Assembly: GCA_003022505.1 (NCBI GenBank)
Contig: PXTQ01000102.1
Coordinates: 1-7,215 of the forward strand
From: Bacteroidetes bacterium QS_8_64_10
GTDB taxonomy: Bacteria > Bacteroidota > Rhodothermia > Rhodothermales > Salinibacteraceae
Direction: 5' to 3'
DNA: 7,215 nt
The translations under genes were made by a program, and so were the position numbers. The notes under the pieces are model-generated. The model was not told where the DNA came from. It ran no database searches and was given only the letters and a program-made list of their open reading frames with translations. Of the stretch, positions 1 through 5,258 are shown piece after piece (the first letter of the stretch is position 1; the number at the start of each line of letters is the position of its first letter).

Positions 1-12
1 CCATTGACCATA

Positions 13-37
13 CGTTCCGAGGCAGCGCCCCGGAACG
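13..37. repeat. 7-bp inverted repeat (hairpin) in left-edge spacer
   Basis: CGTTCCG at 13-19 pairs perfectly with CGGAACG at 31-37 across an 11-base GC-rich loop. It lies downstream of the hydrolase gene that ends at 151 on the minus strand, so it could help end that transcript. However, no T-run follows on either strand. The rest of 1-150 holds nothing else I can support. Confidence 0.35.
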
Positions 38-150
38 AGAGGTGAAAATGAAGGTGCGACGTTCTACACAAGAGCGACCCACGTTTTTACGCCCCGCTTC
101 ATCCTCTCAATGTTTATGCACTTTCTCACGGCTCGGTAGTGACGTGTTCC

Positions 151-987
151 TCAACCGCCAATCTCGAACGAGAGACCGTCGTAGCCGAGGTGCACGTCGT
201 CGGGCAATTCGTCTTCCGTTTCGGCGTGCATCACGCTATGGGTCATGTGCACGAAGTACGTCGTGCGCGCGCTGATACGCCGGGCCGCCTCGATGGCTTC
301 CTCGAAGCACAGGTGCGTCGGGTGCGCCTCGCGGCGCAGCGCGTCGATGACGAGCGTATCGACGCGGCCCGCCAGTTGCTCGACGCTCTCGTCGGGGATG
401 CGATTCGTGTCGGTCAGGTAGGCGAAACGCCCGATCCGGTAGCCGAGCGTGGGCAGATCGCCGTGCCAGAGCCGCACCGGTTCGGCGCGCACCGGCGCTG
501 CCGTCTCGCAGTCGTCTTCGTAGCGCGAGCCGATCTCGAAAGCTCCATTGACCTCACGAAGCGCCAAATGCGCCGCTCCCGGATAGCGGTGCTCGCCAAA
601 GATGTGCGGAAACTTGCGCCGGAAGAGCTGTACGGTGCGCGGGTGGGCGAAACACGGCATGGGTGCGTCGTTCTCGTGAAAGAACGGTCGCAGATCGTCC
701 AGCCCCACGATGTGGTCGAAGTGGTGATGCGTAAAGAGCGCAGCGTCGAGGCGATGCAGGTCCTCGCGGAGGGCCTGCCGGCGAAAGTCCGGCCCCGTGT
801 CGATGACGAAACGGAGCGGCCCAGCCTCGACGAGGCAGGCCGTGCGCGTGCGGTCATCGCGCGGATCCGCCGAGGTGCACACGCGGCAATCGCACCCGAT
901 GACGGGGATGCCCGTGGAGGTGCCCGTGCCGAGGAGCGTCACCCGAAGCGGCGGCGCGTCGTCGTGCGAAGACACCTCACTCGGCAT
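151..987 (-). CDS. PhnP-like MBL-fold metal-dependent hydrolase
   Basis: Predicted 278-aa soluble metallo-beta-lactamase-fold hydrolase of the PhnP-like group, whose characterised members are phosphodiesterases. The N-terminus has the GTGTSTGIP signature (residues 20-28), followed by C32, C34 and C37, the cysteine pattern seen in PhnP-type proteins that bind an extra structural zinc. The metal-binding motif HHHFDH is at 87-92. Further likely ligands are H175 (in WHGD), D193 (in LTDTN) and H247/H250/H254 near the C-terminus, where the family usually has HMTH followed by a final histidine. Length is normal for the family and there is no signal peptide, so it should be cytoplasmic. No phosphonate genes are nearby, so a role in C-P lyase metabolism is not supported and the substrate is unknown. 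Its ATG lies inside the end of the upstream 90-aa gene, suggesting translational coupling. The fold assignment is firm; the exact reaction is inferred. Confidence 0.93.
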   Translation of the reverse strand: MPSEVSSHDDAPPLRVTLLGTGTSTGIPVIGCDCRVCTSADPRDDRTRTACLVEAGPLRFVIDTGPDFRRQALREDLHRLDAALFTHHHFDHIVGLDDLRPFFHENDAPMPCFAHPRTVQLFRRKFPHIFGEHRYPGAAHLALREVNGAFEIGSRYEDDCETAAPVRAEPVRLWHGDLPTLGYRIGRFAYLTDTNRIPDESVEQLAGRVDTLVIDALRREAHPTHLCFEEAIEAARRISARTTYFVHMTHSVMHAETEDELPDDVHLGYDGLSFEIGG

Positions 988-1249
988 AGGCGTTTTCGTC
1001 GGATGCGGCTTCTTCGAGAGCAGCGCGCACGGCGGGTTTTAAATAGACCGCGTCGGCCTCCCCTTTCAGCGCTTCGGCTAAGACGGCCAGGTGCGCTTCC
1101 GGTGGGTGGCGCTCGTTGAGCACGATGACGGCCTGCTCGCCCACGCGGCAGGCTCCGCCCCCGAAATCGCCGCGCTCGCGGCGCACCTCGCGGCCCATCT
1201 TGCGAGCGGCTTCTTCCAGCTCCTCAACGATCTCGTCGGTCTTCATCAT
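977..1249 (-). CDS. Small conserved-type hypothetical protein (90 aa)
   Basis: A 90-aa charged soluble protein starting MMKTDEIVEELEEAARKMG. The N-terminal 20 residues should form a helix. A central segment GDFGGGACRVGEQAVIVLNE (about 27-46) looks like short beta strands with a glycine turn, and the rest is helical with AVYLKPAVRAALEEA near the C-terminus. I recall similar small uncharacterised proteins in Bacteroidota with the GxF-GGxC and L-PAVR patterns, but I know of no function. It overlaps the hydrolase downstream by 11 bp (977-987), so the two are very likely co-transcribed and translationally coupled. Two adjacent ATGs (1249 and 1246) could both start it; no Shine-Dalgarno decides between them. 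C34 is the only cysteine, so it is a possible but unproven functional residue. Confidence 0.82.
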   Translation of the reverse strand: MMKTDEIVEELEEAARKMGREVRRERGDFGGGACRVGEQAVIVLNERHPPEAHLAVLAEALKGEADAVYLKPAVRAALEEAASDENAYAE

Positions 1250-1286
1250 GCTATGTGGGGCAAGAAAAAGTACTTTGGACGTTTCC

Positions 1287-1305
1287 GTCGGTAATGACGA
1301 CCGAC
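1287..1305. repeat. 6-bp inverted repeat upstream of the 90-aa gene
   Basis: GTCGGT (1287-1292) and ACCGAC (1300-1305) are exact inverted copies around a 7-base loop, 38 bp upstream of the minus-strand ATG at 1249. It could be a small operator or transcript hairpin, or chance within the local GACGA-rich low-complexity sequence. Confidence 0.25.
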
Positions 1306-1350
1306 AGACGAACGAAGCAACTCATGAGCGAATGCGAATAAAGAACGACG

Positions 1351-1380
1351 GACGACCATCAATCCTGAAATACGGTCGTC
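1351..1380. repeat. 7-bp inverted repeat GACGACC/GGTCGTC
   Basis: GACGACC at 1351-1357 pairs exactly with GGTCGTC at 1374-1380, with a 16-base loop. A third copy of GACGACC occurs at 1296-1302. The whole stretch is made of reshuffled short GACGA/TCGTC words, typical of a degenerate intergenic repeat rather than a defined regulatory site. Confidence 0.35.
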
Positions 1381-1564
1381 TATCGACTTCCGTCATTCGT
1401 CCTGAGAAGGAGAGTAGCCGTAATGGAACGTAGAAAGGTGAAAAAGGGAAGGGGAAGGTGAGCGCTCGTCGTCCCTTTTACGTACGTGAGTCGCTTCGCT
1501 CGTCTCTCGCTTTTCTCCAGGAGGTGTTTTGCTGCCGGATACATCTTGGGAGCTTCGCTTCATC

Positions 1565-1594
1565 GATTTTAGCAACTCGCTCACGGATCAGTAA
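1565..1594 (+). repeat. Copy A of a 30-bp repeat flanking the pentapeptide gene
   Basis: This box reads GATTTTAGCAA, six variable bases, then CACGGATCAGTAA. The same layout with identical spacing and orientation occurs at 3071-3100; 24 of 30 positions match without gaps, with identical 11-, 6- and 6-base blocks. Weaker similarity continues to the right of both copies, and both have an AAAAGGGA/TCCCTTTT inverted pair to their left. It is therefore likely part of a larger degenerate repeat unit of about 150-170 bp. Confidence 0.6.
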
Positions 1595-1634
1595 TAAACC
1601 TGGAACCTGCAAACTTGCCCACCTGCAACGCCCG

Positions 1635-2759
1635 TCACGAAGTGCGTTCAGAGAGCGTGCGATAAGCAGCCTCGGCTTCGTCTTCCGTGTAGGTGTCTTC
1701 GTTGCCATCGTCCTCGCTCGGAGCGGCTTCCGGCTCCTCCGCAGCCGCTTTTTCTTCCTCTTCGTCCCCGAACAGGTGCGGATAGCTGGAGCGCAATGCG
1801 TCTTCCACGTCCGGGTCGAACTGCACCTCGTGCAAGGTATCCACCTCGGCGAACAGGTCGATGTCATCGAATTCGGCATTGAGCAACTCGGTGCGTTCCA
1901 GCGAGGCGCCTGACAAGTCGGCCCCGCGCAGGTCGGCGCGTTCCAGGTAAGCGTCGCGCAAGTCGGCGCCCGCAAGATCAGCCTGTCGGAGGCTCGCGTC
2001 CAGAAGGTTGGCGTCATCGAAGTCGGCGCCTCTCAGGTTGAGGTGCTCCAGGTCGGCCCCGCGCAGGTTGGTGCCGTGCAAGGTGGCGCGCTCGATTACG
2101 GCGTTTTTGAGCGTGGTATACTGCAGATCGGCCCCTGTGAGATCCGCACCGCTCAGGTTGGCCTCCTCGAGGTCGGCGCGTTCCAGGTCCGCTTCCATCA
2201 AGTTGGCGCCGCGCAGGTCAGCGCCCCGGAAGGACGCCTGCTCCACGTCAGCTCGCTTGAAGTTGGCGCCCGCCAGGTTGGCCTGCGACAGGTCCACCTT
2301 GCGGAGCGTGGCTTGTTGCAGGTTTACCCCCCACATGTCGGAATTGGCGAGACGGGCCTGCTCCAGATTGGCGCTTTTAAGATGCGCCTCCACCAGGTTA
2401 ATGTCAGTCGTGACGCCCTCGCGGTTGAGCCGCCGAATGTTGGTGGCAATGCGGTGGGCCGCCTCCGGGCTTTGCCAACCCAGCACGTCCTCGATCTCTT
2501 CTCGGTAGCGTATTTTGCGCTGGCGCCGGTCTGCCAGCTTGTTGAGCCACAAGAGCAACCAACCGATAATGAGCATGTCGAAGAGCGTCCCGTACGTCTC
2601 CGACATCACGTTGACGACAAATTCCTCCGGGTACTGGAAAAAGAACGGCAGCGAAGCGGGAACGACAATGAGAGCAGCCCCCAGAAACACCAGGAAGGCT
2701 GTCAACACCGGCTTCTCCGCCGACAGCTTTTCGATCCTGTTGTAGAGTTTGTTGAGCAT
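1635..2759 (-). CDS. Membrane-anchored pentapeptide-repeat protein
   Basis: A 374-aa protein in three parts. Residues about 17-41 and 58-74 are hydrophobic and should form two membrane helices. A charged linker (76-116, RRQRKIRYREEIEDVL) follows on what is probably the cytoplasmic side. From about residue 117 to 300 comes a long run of A(D/N)LxxA pentapeptide repeats (for example ADLRGANLMEADLERADLEE), expected to fold into a right-handed quadrilateral beta-helix. The tail (about 300-374) is strongly acidic (DEEEEK, SEDDGNED) and likely disordered. Pentapeptide repeats are scaffolds with no conserved catalytic site; some mimic DNA (Qnr-type gyrase protectors), but membrane-anchored forms have mostly unknown roles. 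The protein is therefore a probable membrane-tethered protein-interaction scaffold, with function unassigned. The ATG at 2759 begins directly before the first membrane segment. It is transcribed alone, with a candidate promoter about 90 bp upstream. Confidence 0.92.
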   Translation of the reverse strand: MLNKLYNRIEKLSAEKPVLTAFLVFLGAALIVVPASLPFFFQYPEEFVVNVMSETYGTLFDMLIIGWLLLWLNKLADRRQRKIRYREEIEDVLGWQSPEAAHRIATNIRRLNREGVTTDINLVEAHLKSANLEQARLANSDMWGVNLQQATLRKVDLSQANLAGANFKRADVEQASFRGADLRGANLMEADLERADLEEANLSGADLTGADLQYTTLKNAVIERATLHGTNLRGADLEHLNLRGADFDDANLLDASLRQADLAGADLRDAYLERADLRGADLSGASLERTELLNAEFDDIDLFAEVDTLHEVQFDPDVEDALRSSYPHLFGDEEEEKAAAEEPEAAPSEDDGNEDTYTEDEAEAAYRTLSERTS

Positions 2760-2846
2760 GCGGTATCGCTTACTGATGTGAAGGCGGCCAGCGCAAGATC
2801 ATCCTGCTTTTCATGACCTCGGCTGCTTTCATACAGACGGTCCGGG

Positions 2847-2875
2847 AGTATAGGCGTATTGAGTGTACGTGTCGA
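2847..2875 (-). promoter_or_regulatory. Candidate sigma70-type promoter for the pentapeptide gene
   Basis: On the minus strand TCGACA (2875-2870) and TATACT (2852-2847) are separated by exactly 17 bases. Each box matches the TTGACA/TATAAT consensus at 5 of 6 positions. Transcription would start near 2840 and leave a leader of about 80 bases before the ATG at 2759. Bacteroidota often use a different promoter consensus, so this is a sequence-based guess. Confidence 0.4.
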
Positions 2876-2893
2876 AGGGAGAGTCACCCTCAG

Positions 2894-2942
2894 ACCCCTC
2901 TTCATACCGGACGCTACCTCGTTTTACCGAGCCGTGAGGGGT
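2894..2942. repeat. Nested inverted repeat in spacer
   Basis: ACCCCTC (2894-2900) and GAGGGGT (2936-2942) are exact inverted copies. Inside them CTCG (2918-2921) and CGAG (2928-2931) form a second short stem around a TTTTAC loop. It sits just upstream of the candidate promoter for the pentapeptide gene, so it could be an operator, but no regulator is visible nearby. Confidence 0.3.
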
Positions 2943-2970
2943 TGCCAACCATTTGCCAGATGAAACGAGC

Positions 2971-3007
2971 GGAAAAGGGAAGCTGCGGCGTTTGGCTTCC
3001 CTTTTCC
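2971..3007. repeat. Perfect 13-bp hairpin
   Basis: GGAAAAGGGAAGC (2971-2983) and GCTTCCCTTTTCC (2995-3007) are perfect inverted copies around an 11-base loop. This is the strongest hairpin in the window. It lies between two divergently oriented genes, where no terminator is needed, and no T-run follows. A weaker version of the same arms (AAAAGGGA/TCCCTTTT, 1442-1479) sits at the same relative place left of repeat copy A. It may therefore be part of a recurring mobile or structural intergenic unit. Confidence 0.6.
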
Positions 3008-3070
3008 CTGTTCGCCCTTCGCTTGAATACGGAAATCGGAGGAAGGCGTTCGAGCGAGTTTTTTCTATCT

Positions 3071-3100
3071 GATTTTAGCAATCCATGCACGGAGCAGTAA
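3071..3100 (+). repeat. Copy B of the 30-bp repeat flanking the pentapeptide gene
   Basis: GATTTTAGCAA, six variable bases, then CACGGAGCAGTAA: the partner of 1565-1594, in the same orientation and 1506 bp away. The two copies bracket the pentapeptide-repeat gene on both sides. Confidence 0.6.
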
Positions 3101-3156
3101 GCTAACAATGTCTGGACCGGTAAGGTACTACCGCTTCTACTGAATGCAGATCCACT

Positions 3157-3255
3157 CGTTCGATTTTGGATACAGAATTTTCGATTTTAGATTTTAAATC
3201 CCCGAAGCCCGAATCATCACAGTCGAAAATCCCCAATCGCCACTCGAAAATCGCA
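3157..3255. repeat. GATTTT/AAAATC low-complexity spacer before the peptidase gene
   Basis: GATTTT recurs at about 3160, 3177 and 3183-3196, and its inverted form GAAAATC at about 3223 and 3246, giving imperfect inverted repeats. The plus strand is open through this stretch and would add 30 residues (SILDF... SKIPNRHSKI) to the following protein. Such SILDF/SKI strings are typical translations of intergenic repeats, not of protein domains. I therefore treat it as noncoding. Confidence 0.55.
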
Positions 3256-4056
3256 ATGCGTCCTGAAAACACCGTGGCAGAACTGGCCGGCGTCCCCGTT
3301 CACTACGACCGCTACCGAAGCGACGCGCACGGCTACGGCACGCGCGGGCGGCCCGTCACGCTGCACTGTACGGCGGCCTTCGAGGAGAAGCTGCAGGCGT
3401 GCTTCGAGGAACTGTGGGACGTGTGCCCGCTGGGCCGCGCCGAGGTCGTCACCACCGCCGGCGCGTACGTCGACAAGCCGGGCGCGCACAGTAAGGGCCG
3501 CGCCTTCGACCTCGACGGTCTCTTCTGGTCGGAACGCGCCTTCGTGGCGCGCAACTATCCGCGCGAGCGCGAGTTCTACCTGGCGGTGGAGGCCGTTCTG
3601 CGCAAGCACTTCGGCACGGTGCTCAACTACCGCTACAACGCCGCCCACCGCGACCACTTCCACATCGACGACCTCGCCCAGCGCGGCTTCTACAAGAGCC
3701 ACCGCTCGCGAGTACTCTTTTTGCAGATGATCCTGACGCATCTGTTCGAGACGCCCGTGGCGGTGGACGGCATCTTCGGGCCGGAGACGAGCGAGGCCGC
3801 GCGCGAGATGCTGGTGCGCCGCGAGCTGGCCTCGCCCGGCGCGCTCGCAGGCGGCGAAGCGCTCGACCGTACCCTCGGCGAGGTCTGGTTCGACCTGCTG
3901 GGTGAGGTCGCGCGAGCGGGCTTCGCCGATGCGACGGCGGCATCCCCGCCAGCGTCCGGCCCCGACGAAACGCCGCTGGCGCTGCTGAATCAGGTGTATG
4001 CGGCCATCGACGAGGAGCGCGTGGGAGGGTGGGAGAAAACGGGCCGAGAGGCTTGA
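3256..4056 (+). CDS. Extensin-like/M15-type peptidase with PG-binding-like segment
   Basis: A 266-aa protein resembling the extensin-like C-terminal (peptidase M15-like) family, which is expected to cleave or bind peptidoglycan peptides through a zinc ion. Key motifs are TTAGAYVDKPGAHSKGRAFD around residues 66-85, giving likely ligands H78 and D85, and RDHFHID at 132-138, giving H136. A second segment (about 150-186) has the VDGIFGPETSEAA pattern of peptidoglycan-binding domain 1. The last 50 residues are low in complexity and alanine-rich. The ATG at 3256 was chosen because the protein-like sequence begins there; an in-frame ATG at 3166 lies in repetitive spacer. No signal peptide or membrane segment is visible with either start, which is odd for a cell-wall enzyme. 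It may be exported by another route or act at lysis, or the true substrate may differ. It stands alone, 151 bp before the next gene. Confidence 0.85.
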   Translation: MRPENTVAELAGVPVHYDRYRSDAHGYGTRGRPVTLHCTAAFEEKLQACFEELWDVCPLGRAEVVTTAGAYVDKPGAHSKGRAFDLDGLFWSERAFVARNYPREREFYLAVEAVLRKHFGTVLNYRYNAAHRDHFHIDDLAQRGFYKSHRSRVLFLQMILTHLFETPVAVDGIFGPETSEAAREMLVRRELASPGALAGGEALDRTLGEVWFDLLGEVARAGFADATAASPPASGPDETPLALLNQVYAAIDEERVGGWEKTGREA

Positions 4057-4207
4057 CATTGTAAGTCCGGCACGTCGGTCACGTCCAGCACGTCCATCGA
4101 GTCGAATTCGGATGTGCTGACGTGAAGAACTGGATCAAGGACGCGCCAACGTGCAAACACGAAACGCGAAAACGCCTCAACGCGCAAACGCGCCAACCCA
4201 TAACGCC
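4057..4207. repeat. Spacer built of short tandem repeats
   Basis: Three adjacent 9-bp units CACGTC(GGT/CAG/CAT) lie at 4071-4097. A second run of degenerate AACGCGCAA/ACGCC words covers about 4142-4207. The latter is open in frame with the asparaginase-like gene from an upstream ATG at 4151 and would add 19 residues rich in N, A, T and R, which do not look like part of the enzyme. The spacer between these runs shows no terminator for the peptidase gene. Confidence 0.55.
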
Positions 4208-4702
4208 ATGCACGTTCAGATCTTCACGACCGGCGGCACCATCGACAAGGTATACTTCGATGCGAAGAGTGAGTATGAGGTCGGCGAATCCACCGTGCGA
4301 GACATTCTGGAGGAGGCCAACGTGACGGTCAGCTTCGAGGTGGAGCGCCTCTTCCAGAAAGACAGCCTGGACCTGACCGACGCCGACCGCGACCGCATCG
4401 CGCGCCGCGTCCGCGAGGCAGAAACGGAGCAGGTGCTCGTAACGCACGGCACCGACACGATGGTGCTGTCGGCACGCGCGCTGCAAGACGATGGCGACGA
4501 TGCGCCGGACAAGACCGTCGTGTTCACCGGCTCGCTGCACCCGGCGCGGTTCCAACGCAGCGACGCCGTCTTCAACGTCGGCTTTGCGATGGCCGCCGCG
4601 CAAACGCTGCCGCACGGCGTCTACCTTGCCATGAACGGGCGCATCTTTACGCCGGGAGAAGCGCGCAAGAATCACGAGGCCAACCGTTTCGAGGTGACGT
4701 GA
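4208..4702 (+). CDS. Single-domain asparaginase-like protein
   Basis: A 164-aa protein corresponding to the N-terminal domain of type I/II asparaginases. TTGGTID at 7-13 holds the nucleophile-type threonine T11. THGTDTM at 79-85 holds the second catalytic pair T82-D83, and DKTVVFTGS at 101-109 supplies K102, equivalent to the catalytic lysine. The core residues for amide hydrolysis are thus present. The C-terminal domain of full enzymes (about 150 more residues, which completes neighbouring active sites in the tetramer) is absent. Short stand-alone proteins of this type are known from several bacteria, so this is probably not a truncation: the end is followed by a stop and a hairpin. The substrate is unproven. 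The ATG at 4208 is preferred over 4151, since MHVQIFTTGGTI matches the family start and the upstream residues come from repeat sequence. No signal peptide, so cytoplasmic. Confidence 0.88.
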   Translation: MHVQIFTTGGTIDKVYFDAKSEYEVGESTVRDILEEANVTVSFEVERLFQKDSLDLTDADRDRIARRVREAETEQVLVTHGTDTMVLSARALQDDGDDAPDKTVVFTGSLHPARFQRSDAVFNVGFAMAAAQTLPHGVYLAMNGRIFTPGEARKNHEANRFEVT

Positions 4703-4730
4703 TGCCGACGAAGCCTGCGGAGTCGGCATC
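4701..4730 (+). terminator. Hairpin directly after the asparaginase-like gene
   Basis: GATGCCGAC (4701-4709) pairs exactly with GTCGGCATC (4722-4730), 12-base loop, and overlaps the TGA stop at 4700-4702. Position and stem fit a transcription terminator or mRNA-stabilising hairpin. No T-run follows, so intrinsic termination is uncertain. Confidence 0.5.
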
Positions 4731-4737
4731 TGTAAAC

Positions 4738-4780
4738 GTGGAAGTAAGCGGGTTTGTACGTTTCACATTCATACTTCCAC
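4738..4780. repeat. 9-bp inverted repeat between convergent genes
   Basis: GTGGAAGTA (4738-4746) and TACTTCCAC (4772-4780) are exact inverted copies with a 25-base loop. It lies between the ends of two convergent genes (4702 and 4807), so it may work as a bidirectional terminator. Its ACTTCCAC/TTCAAACCTCC wording also looks like a degenerate intergenic repeat. Confidence 0.45.
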
Positions 4781-4806
4781 ACCTTCAAACCTCCGTACCG
4801 CCAGCG

Positions 4807-5115
4807 CTAATCTTCCTCGTCCTCCGCAAGCTCCTCCGGATTGTCCGTATCCGCAAAGTCGGCGCGCTTGCCCTGGCGCGTGGGCACGACTTCCGTGATC
4901 TCGGCGGGAAACGATTTGCTGCGCGGGCGGTCACGGAAGTAGAGCGTACCCTCGAACTCGATTTCGTCCTCGTCCTGCAGGTCCTCCAGTTCGCTCTCGT
5001 CGTCAGCGTAGAAAATGCCTTTGCGGGCCTTCCCGAACACCGTCTTGCGCTTGTAGGCGTAGCCTTTTCCTTCCACGTCGCCCAGTCTCATCTTTTTCAA
5101 CTCGTATTTGCTCAT
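4807..5115 (-). CDS. Small charged hypothetical protein (102 aa)
   Basis: A 102-aa soluble protein with a basic N-terminal half (MSKYELKKMRLGDVEGKGYA, then YKRKTVFGKARKG) and an acidic C-terminus (ending in EELAEDEED). The middle (ESELEDLQDEDEIEFEGTLY, then FRDRPRSKSFPAEITEV) is strand-rich and vaguely recalls small OB-fold/cold-shock-like proteins, in which an L..L..GD.VEF pattern precedes a final strand. The usual RNA-binding aromatic motifs are not clearly present, so this is only a weak guess. I do not recognise the family. It has a plausible ATG at 5115, natural codon use and no membrane segments. It is divergent from the UbiA gene, and the 143-bp gap must hold both promoters. Confidence 0.72.
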   Translation of the reverse strand: MSKYELKKMRLGDVEGKGYAYKRKTVFGKARKGIFYADDESELEDLQDEDEIEFEGTLYFRDRPRSKSFPAEITEVVPTRQGKRADFADTDNPEELAEDEED

Positions 5116-5153
5116 AGCCGGTCAGAATTCGTTGAATAGAATAGCGTTCGCGT

Positions 5154-5167
5154 GCTGCCGGGGCAGC
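5154..5167. promoter_or_regulatory. Short palindrome in divergent promoter region
   Basis: GCTGCC-GG-GGCAGC is a perfect 6+6 palindrome with a 2-base centre, midway between the divergent starts at 5115 and 5259. The centre is too tight for a good RNA hairpin, so a dimeric regulator site is possible; chance in GC-rich DNA is also possible. Confidence 0.25.
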
Positions 5168-5258
5168 TAAGCAGTCGTTCTTATATGAAGAAGAGGCCGT
5201 TTGGATCCAGCGCGAAAGGCGAGCGAACGCCGGTTTGAACCACTGACGTCCAGTTACC

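Larger units (their letters stand above)
1250..1634. other. 385-bp spacer with degenerate repeats, no gene seen
   Basis: This spacer lies between the start of the 90-aa gene and the end of the pentapeptide-repeat gene, both on the minus strand. It is AT-richer than the genes. It holds a run of degenerate GACGA/CGTC-type words (about 1286-1400), a weak AAAAGGGA/TCCCTTTT inverted pair (1442-1449 and 1472-1479), and a box at 1565-1594 that recurs at 3071-3100. Open frames here have no protein-like composition. The promoter for the 90-aa gene must lie at its left end, but I cannot identify one with confidence. Confidence 0.6.
2760..3255. other. 496-bp spacer between divergent genes, no gene seen
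   Basis: This spacer separates the minus-strand pentapeptide gene from the plus-strand peptidase gene and must hold both promoters. From left to right it contains a candidate minus-strand promoter (2847-2875), a nested inverted repeat (2894-2942), a perfect 13-bp hairpin (2971-3007), the second copy of the 30-bp repeat (3071-3100), and AT-rich GATTTT/AAAATC low-complexity sequence (about 3157-3255). Short open frames here lack protein-like composition. Confidence 0.6.

Noticed and set aside
1..150. Possible start of a gene at 42 reading plus
   Set aside because: The 77-residue frame is Arg/Ser-rich, runs into the antisense of the hydrolase and shows no motif.
139..1119. Long 326-residue open frame on the plus strand
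   Set aside because: It is antisense to the MBL hydrolase, is Arg/Ala/Val-rich and has no recognisable motif; the minus strand carries complete catalytic motifs.
1878..2400. Tandem-repeat-like DNA with regular GGTCGGCGC-type words, considered as a CRISPR or satellite array
   Set aside because: The 15-bp periodicity simply encodes the pentapeptide repeats; there are no spacers of constant length between identical repeats.
2043..2816. 257-residue plus-strand frame with repetitive VGA..QVG pattern
   Set aside because: The repetition is the antisense image of the pentapeptide repeats; no independent domain is seen.
2813..3108. Short open frames in the long spacer on both strands
   Set aside because: They cross the hairpin and repeat box, have no protein-like composition and no conserved-looking motif.
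3217..4059. 280-residue minus-strand frame opposite the peptidase gene
   Set aside because: Antisense shadow created by GC-rich codons; the plus strand has the zinc and peptidoglycan-binding motifs.
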